From assembly GCA_903873565.1 (NCBI GenBank), contig CAIQOY010000202.1, positions 1-6,984 on the forward strand: a stretch of DNA of 6,984 nt. Direction: 5' to 3'. Source of the DNA: an uncultured Actinomycetes bacterium. Its GTDB lineage: Bacteria > Actinomycetota > Thermoleophilia > Gaiellales > F1-60-MAGs149. How positions within the stretch are numbered: position 1 is the stretch's first letter; each line of letters opens with the position of its first letter. Below, piece by piece: positions 5,164 to 6,984 of the stretch. Below the pieces are notes generated by a model. It was given only the letters and a program-made list of their open reading frames with translations, ran no database searches and was not told the origin of the DNA. The position numbers and the translations under genes are program-made.

Positions 5164-5915
5164 TGCTGCGCCGCCGCATCATCCCCTGCCTCGACGTCTC
5201 GGGCGGGCGCGTGGTCAAGGGCGTCGAGTTCGTCAACCTGCGTGACTGCGGCGAGCCCGTCGACGCCGCCCTGCGCTACGCCGAGCAGGGCGCCGACGAG
5301 ATCTGCTGGCTCAACATCACCGCCGGCGACGAGGCCTGGCACGAGCTGCTCGCGCAGGTCGAGGACGCGGGCACCCGGATCGACGTGCCGCTCACAGTGG
5401 GAGGCGGCGTCTCCGACGAGCCGCACGTGCGCGACCTGCTCGGCGCGGGCGCCGACAAGGTCTCGATCAACAGCGCGGCCCTCGACCGCCCCGACCTCGT
5501 GGCCGAGTGCGCCGAGCGCCACGGCTCCCAGTGCATCGTGGTCGCGATCGACGCCCGCACGCGCCCCGACGGGGTGTGGGAGGCCGTCGCCTCGGGCGGG
5601 CGCCGCCCCACGGGCCGCGACGCCGTGGCCTGGGCCGTTGAGGCCGTGGAGCGCGGCGCGGGCGAGCTGCTCGTCACCTCGATGGACCAGGACGGCACGC
5701 AGTCGGGGTACGCCATCGACCTCTACGCGCGCCTGCTCGACGCCGTCGACGTGCCGATCATCGCCTCGGGCGGGGCGAGCGGCCCCGCCGACATCGCCGA
5801 CGTGCTGGAGGCGGGCGTCTCCGCCGCCCTGGCTGCGAGCATCTTCCACGACGCGATCTCGACCGTGGAGGAGGTGAAGGACGCATGCCGGGCTCGGAAC
5901 CTGCCGATGCGCTGA
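5163..5915 (+). CDS. hisF: Imidazole glycerol phosphate synthase, cyclase subunit
   Basis: HisF is the (beta/alpha)8-barrel that combines PRFAR with ammonia from HisH to give IGP and AICAR. The 250-residue protein aligns closely with the well-studied Thermotoga HisF: RIIPCLDVSGGRVVKG with catalytic Asp11 and Lys19, TVGGGVSDE (78-86), DKVSINSAA (98-106), VVAIDAR with catalytic Asp130, TSMDQDGTQSGY (172-183) and IIASGGAS. Gate residues Arg5, Glu46 and Lys99 and interface residues Asp98 and Gln123 are kept. The notable exception is residue 51: the motif normally reading FLDITAS is here WLNITAG, so Asp51 is Asn. The start ATG overlaps the hisH stop by one base (TGATG) and has GGGAG eight bases upstream. 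Its last 31 bases overlap hisIE and contain that gene's ribosome site. Confidence 0.96.
   Translation: MLRRRIIPCLDVSGGRVVKGVEFVNLRDCGEPVDAALRYAEQGADEICWLNITAGDEAWHELLAQVEDAGTRIDVPLTVGGGVSDEPHVRDLLGAGADKVSINSAALDRPDLVAECAERHGSQCIVVAIDARTRPDGVWEAVASGGRRPTGRDAVAWAVEAVERGAGELLVTSMDQDGTQSGYAIDLYARLLDAVDVPIIASGGASGPADIADVLEAGVSAALAASIFHDAISTVEEVKDACRARNLPMR
5867..5877 (+). promoter_or_regulatory. Very strong ribosome binding site for hisIE inside hisF
   Basis: GGAGGAGGTGA contains AGGAGGTGA, a full nine-base match to the 16S anti-SD end, seven bases before the hisIE ATG at 5885. It is the strongest such site in the window and fixes the hisIE start. It is read in hisF as the codons around Glu236-Glu237-Val238. 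Confidence 0.85.
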
Positions 5916-6523
5916 CCCTCGCCGGCGAGCCCGTCTTCGACCGGGACGGACTGATCCCCGCGATCTGCCAAGACGCGGTCGACGGCACCGTGCTGATGAT
6001 GGCCTGGATGAACGCCGACGCCCTCGCGCAGACCCTCGCGACGCGCCGGGCCACCTTCTGGTCGCGCTCGCGCCACGAGCTCTGGGAGAAGGGCGCCACG
6101 AGCGGCAACGTGCTGCAGGTGGAGTCGATCCGGCTCGACTGCGACGCCGACGCGCTGCTCGTGCTGGTCTCCCCCGCTGGCCCCGCCTGCCACACGGGCA
6201 CCCGCTCCTGCTGGGGCGAGGACGCCGGCCCCCTGCTCGCCCGGCTCGCCGGGACGATCGAGGCGCGGCGCGGCGCCGACCCCGAGACGTCGTACGTGGC
6301 GCGCCTTCTGGCCGCCGACCGCGAGGTGGCGGCGGGCAAGGTGGCCGAGGAGGCCGCCGAGGTGCTCGAGGCCGCCCCCGGCTCGGACCACCAGGCCGAG
6401 GAGGCCGCCGACGTCCTCTTCCACCTGCTCGTCCTGCTCGCCAGGGACGGCACCGACCCCCTGCGCATCCTCGACGTCCTCGCCGAGCGCGAGGGCCTGC
6501 CCCCGCGCTGGCTTCGAGGCTAG
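5885..6523 (+). CDS. hisIE: Bifunctional phosphoribosyl-AMP cyclohydrolase / phosphoribosyl-ATP pyrophosphohydrolase
   Basis: HisE removes pyrophosphate from phosphoribosyl-ATP and HisI opens the adenine ring of the product; here both are in one 212-residue chain. The cyclohydrolase domain (about 16-112) has GTVLMMAWMN (34-43), SRHELWEKG and TSGN (62-75), metal motif DCDAD (85-89), and zinc cysteines Cys86, Cys102 and Cys109 in GPACHTGTRSCW. The pyrophosphohydrolase domain (about 117-212) is helical, with ETSYVARLL (134-142), KVAEEAAEV (152-160) and EAADVLFHLLVLL (173-185), which hold the conserved acidic magnesium ligands. As in enterobacteria, the domain order is opposite to the reaction order. 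Many actinobacteria such as mycobacteria keep hisI and hisE separate, so the fusion is a useful lineage mark. ATG 5885 is favoured by the strong ribosome site, and the gene overlaps hisF by 31 bases. Confidence 0.96.
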   Translation: MPGSEPADALTLAGEPVFDRDGLIPAICQDAVDGTVLMMAWMNADALAQTLATRRATFWSRSRHELWEKGATSGNVLQVESIRLDCDADALLVLVSPAGPACHTGTRSCWGEDAGPLLARLAGTIEARRGADPETSYVARLLAADREVAAGKVAEEAAEVLEAAPGSDHQAEEAADVLFHLLVLLARDGTDPLRILDVLAEREGLPPRWLRG

Positions 6524-6525
6524 CC

Positions 6526-6984
6526 GTGGCCGCGCGAGTCGACGAGTACGCGCCGATCGCCGACATCTACGACGCGTGGTGCCTCGAGGTCGTCGAGGAC
6601 ATCCCCCACTACATCGGGATGGCACAGGGCACGACCACCCCGGTGGTGGAGCTCGCCGCGGGCTCGGGCCGGATCGCGGTGCCCCTCGCCGAGGCCGGCT
6701 ACGAGGTGATCGCCGTCGACCCATCCCCGGCCATGCGCGGGCACCTCGAGACCAACGCCGAGCGCGCCGGCGTCCGGGAGCGGATCGACCTCCGCACGGG
6801 CGACCTGCTCGACCCGAACGTCCAAGGCACCTACGACCGTGTCCTGATCCCCTTCCGCAGCCTGCTGCACCTGCGCGACGACACCGAGCGCCTCGCCGCC
6901 CTGCGGGCCGCGCACGCGCTCCTCGCCGAGGGCGGCTACCTCGCCTTCGACGTCTTCGCGCCCACCCCGGAGGACATCACGGCC
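6526..6984 (+). CDS. Class I SAM-dependent methyltransferase (partial, N-terminal 153 residues)
   Basis: The 3' end lies beyond the window. The protein begins VAARVDEYAPIADIYDAW, a common start of small-molecule or tRNA-type methyltransferases. It shows SAM-binding motif I, VVELAAGSGRIAVPLAEAG (40-58), the acidic motif II residue Asp65 in VIAVDPSPAM, GDLLD (92-96) after the third strand, and motif IV-like DRVLIPFRSLLHL (104-116), then a helix and the LLAEGGYLAFDVF strand. The substrate cannot be told from sequence. GTG 6526 starts two bases after the hisIE stop, with GAGG about seven bases upstream, so it is probably the last known member of the his operon transcript. No known histidine biosynthesis step needs a methyltransferase, so a link may be only transcriptional. 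Confidence 0.85.
   Translation, partial: MAARVDEYAPIADIYDAWCLEVVEDIPHYIGMAQGTTTPVVELAAGSGRIAVPLAEAGYEVIAVDPSPAMRGHLETNAERAGVRERIDLRTGDLLDPNVQGTYDRVLIPFRSLLHLRDDTERLAALRAAHALLAEGGYLAFDVFAPTPEDITA

Noticed and set aside
4989..6566. Long minus-strand open frame (525 codons) opposite hisF and hisIE
   Set aside because: Arginine/glycine-rich translation without recognisable motifs, antisense to well-supported genes.
1..6984. tRNA, rRNA, CRISPR array, insertion sequence or attachment site
   Set aside because: No cloverleaf, no regularly spaced repeats, no transposase-like protein and no terminal inverted repeats were seen.

Overview
The window is a high-GC bacterial histidine biosynthesis locus. 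The GC-rich third codon positions, frequent GTG starts, start/stop overlaps and the leftmost gene's resemblance to S-layer-homology-like exported proteins of soil actinobacteria suggest an actinobacterium. The class Thermoleophilia (Solirubrobacterales-like) is my best guess; it is an inference and was not tested by any search.

Layout. Positions 1-603 (minus) hold the N-terminal part of an exported or lipid-anchored protein with an SLH-like region. Positions 604-922 are a 319-base gene-free stretch, visibly less GC-rich than the rest, with several inverted repeats and no gene. Positions 923-1678 (minus) are hisA. The 20 bases between the hisA GTG and the next ATG contain a perfect 18-bp palindrome, the likely operator and double promoter. 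From 1699 rightwards a tightly packed plus-strand operon runs: a TrpR-family YerC/HisR-type regulator, hisG, a single reading frame that joins HisC to HisB, hisH, hisF, hisIE, and the start of a SAM-dependent methyltransferase that is cut by the window end.

How the genes work together. HisG starts the pathway from ATP and PRPP. HisIE carries out the next two steps (pyrophosphohydrolase, then cyclohydrolase). HisA isomerises ProFAR to PRFAR. HisH and HisF form the glutamine-dependent IGP synthase. The HisC-HisB protein covers the next two consecutive steps, dehydration of IGP (HisB half) and transamination of imidazole acetol phosphate (HisC half). Histidinol-phosphate phosphatase (hisN) and histidinol dehydrogenase (hisD) are absent from this window and must be encoded elsewhere. 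The regulator gene heads the operon and the palindrome touches both it and hisA, so one repressor could co-control both transcripts.

The most notable items are the HisC-HisB fusion, the palindrome that contains an extended -10 element on each strand between two nearly leaderless genes, an Asp-to-Asn change at HisF position 51, and the structured, unassigned intergenic stretch.
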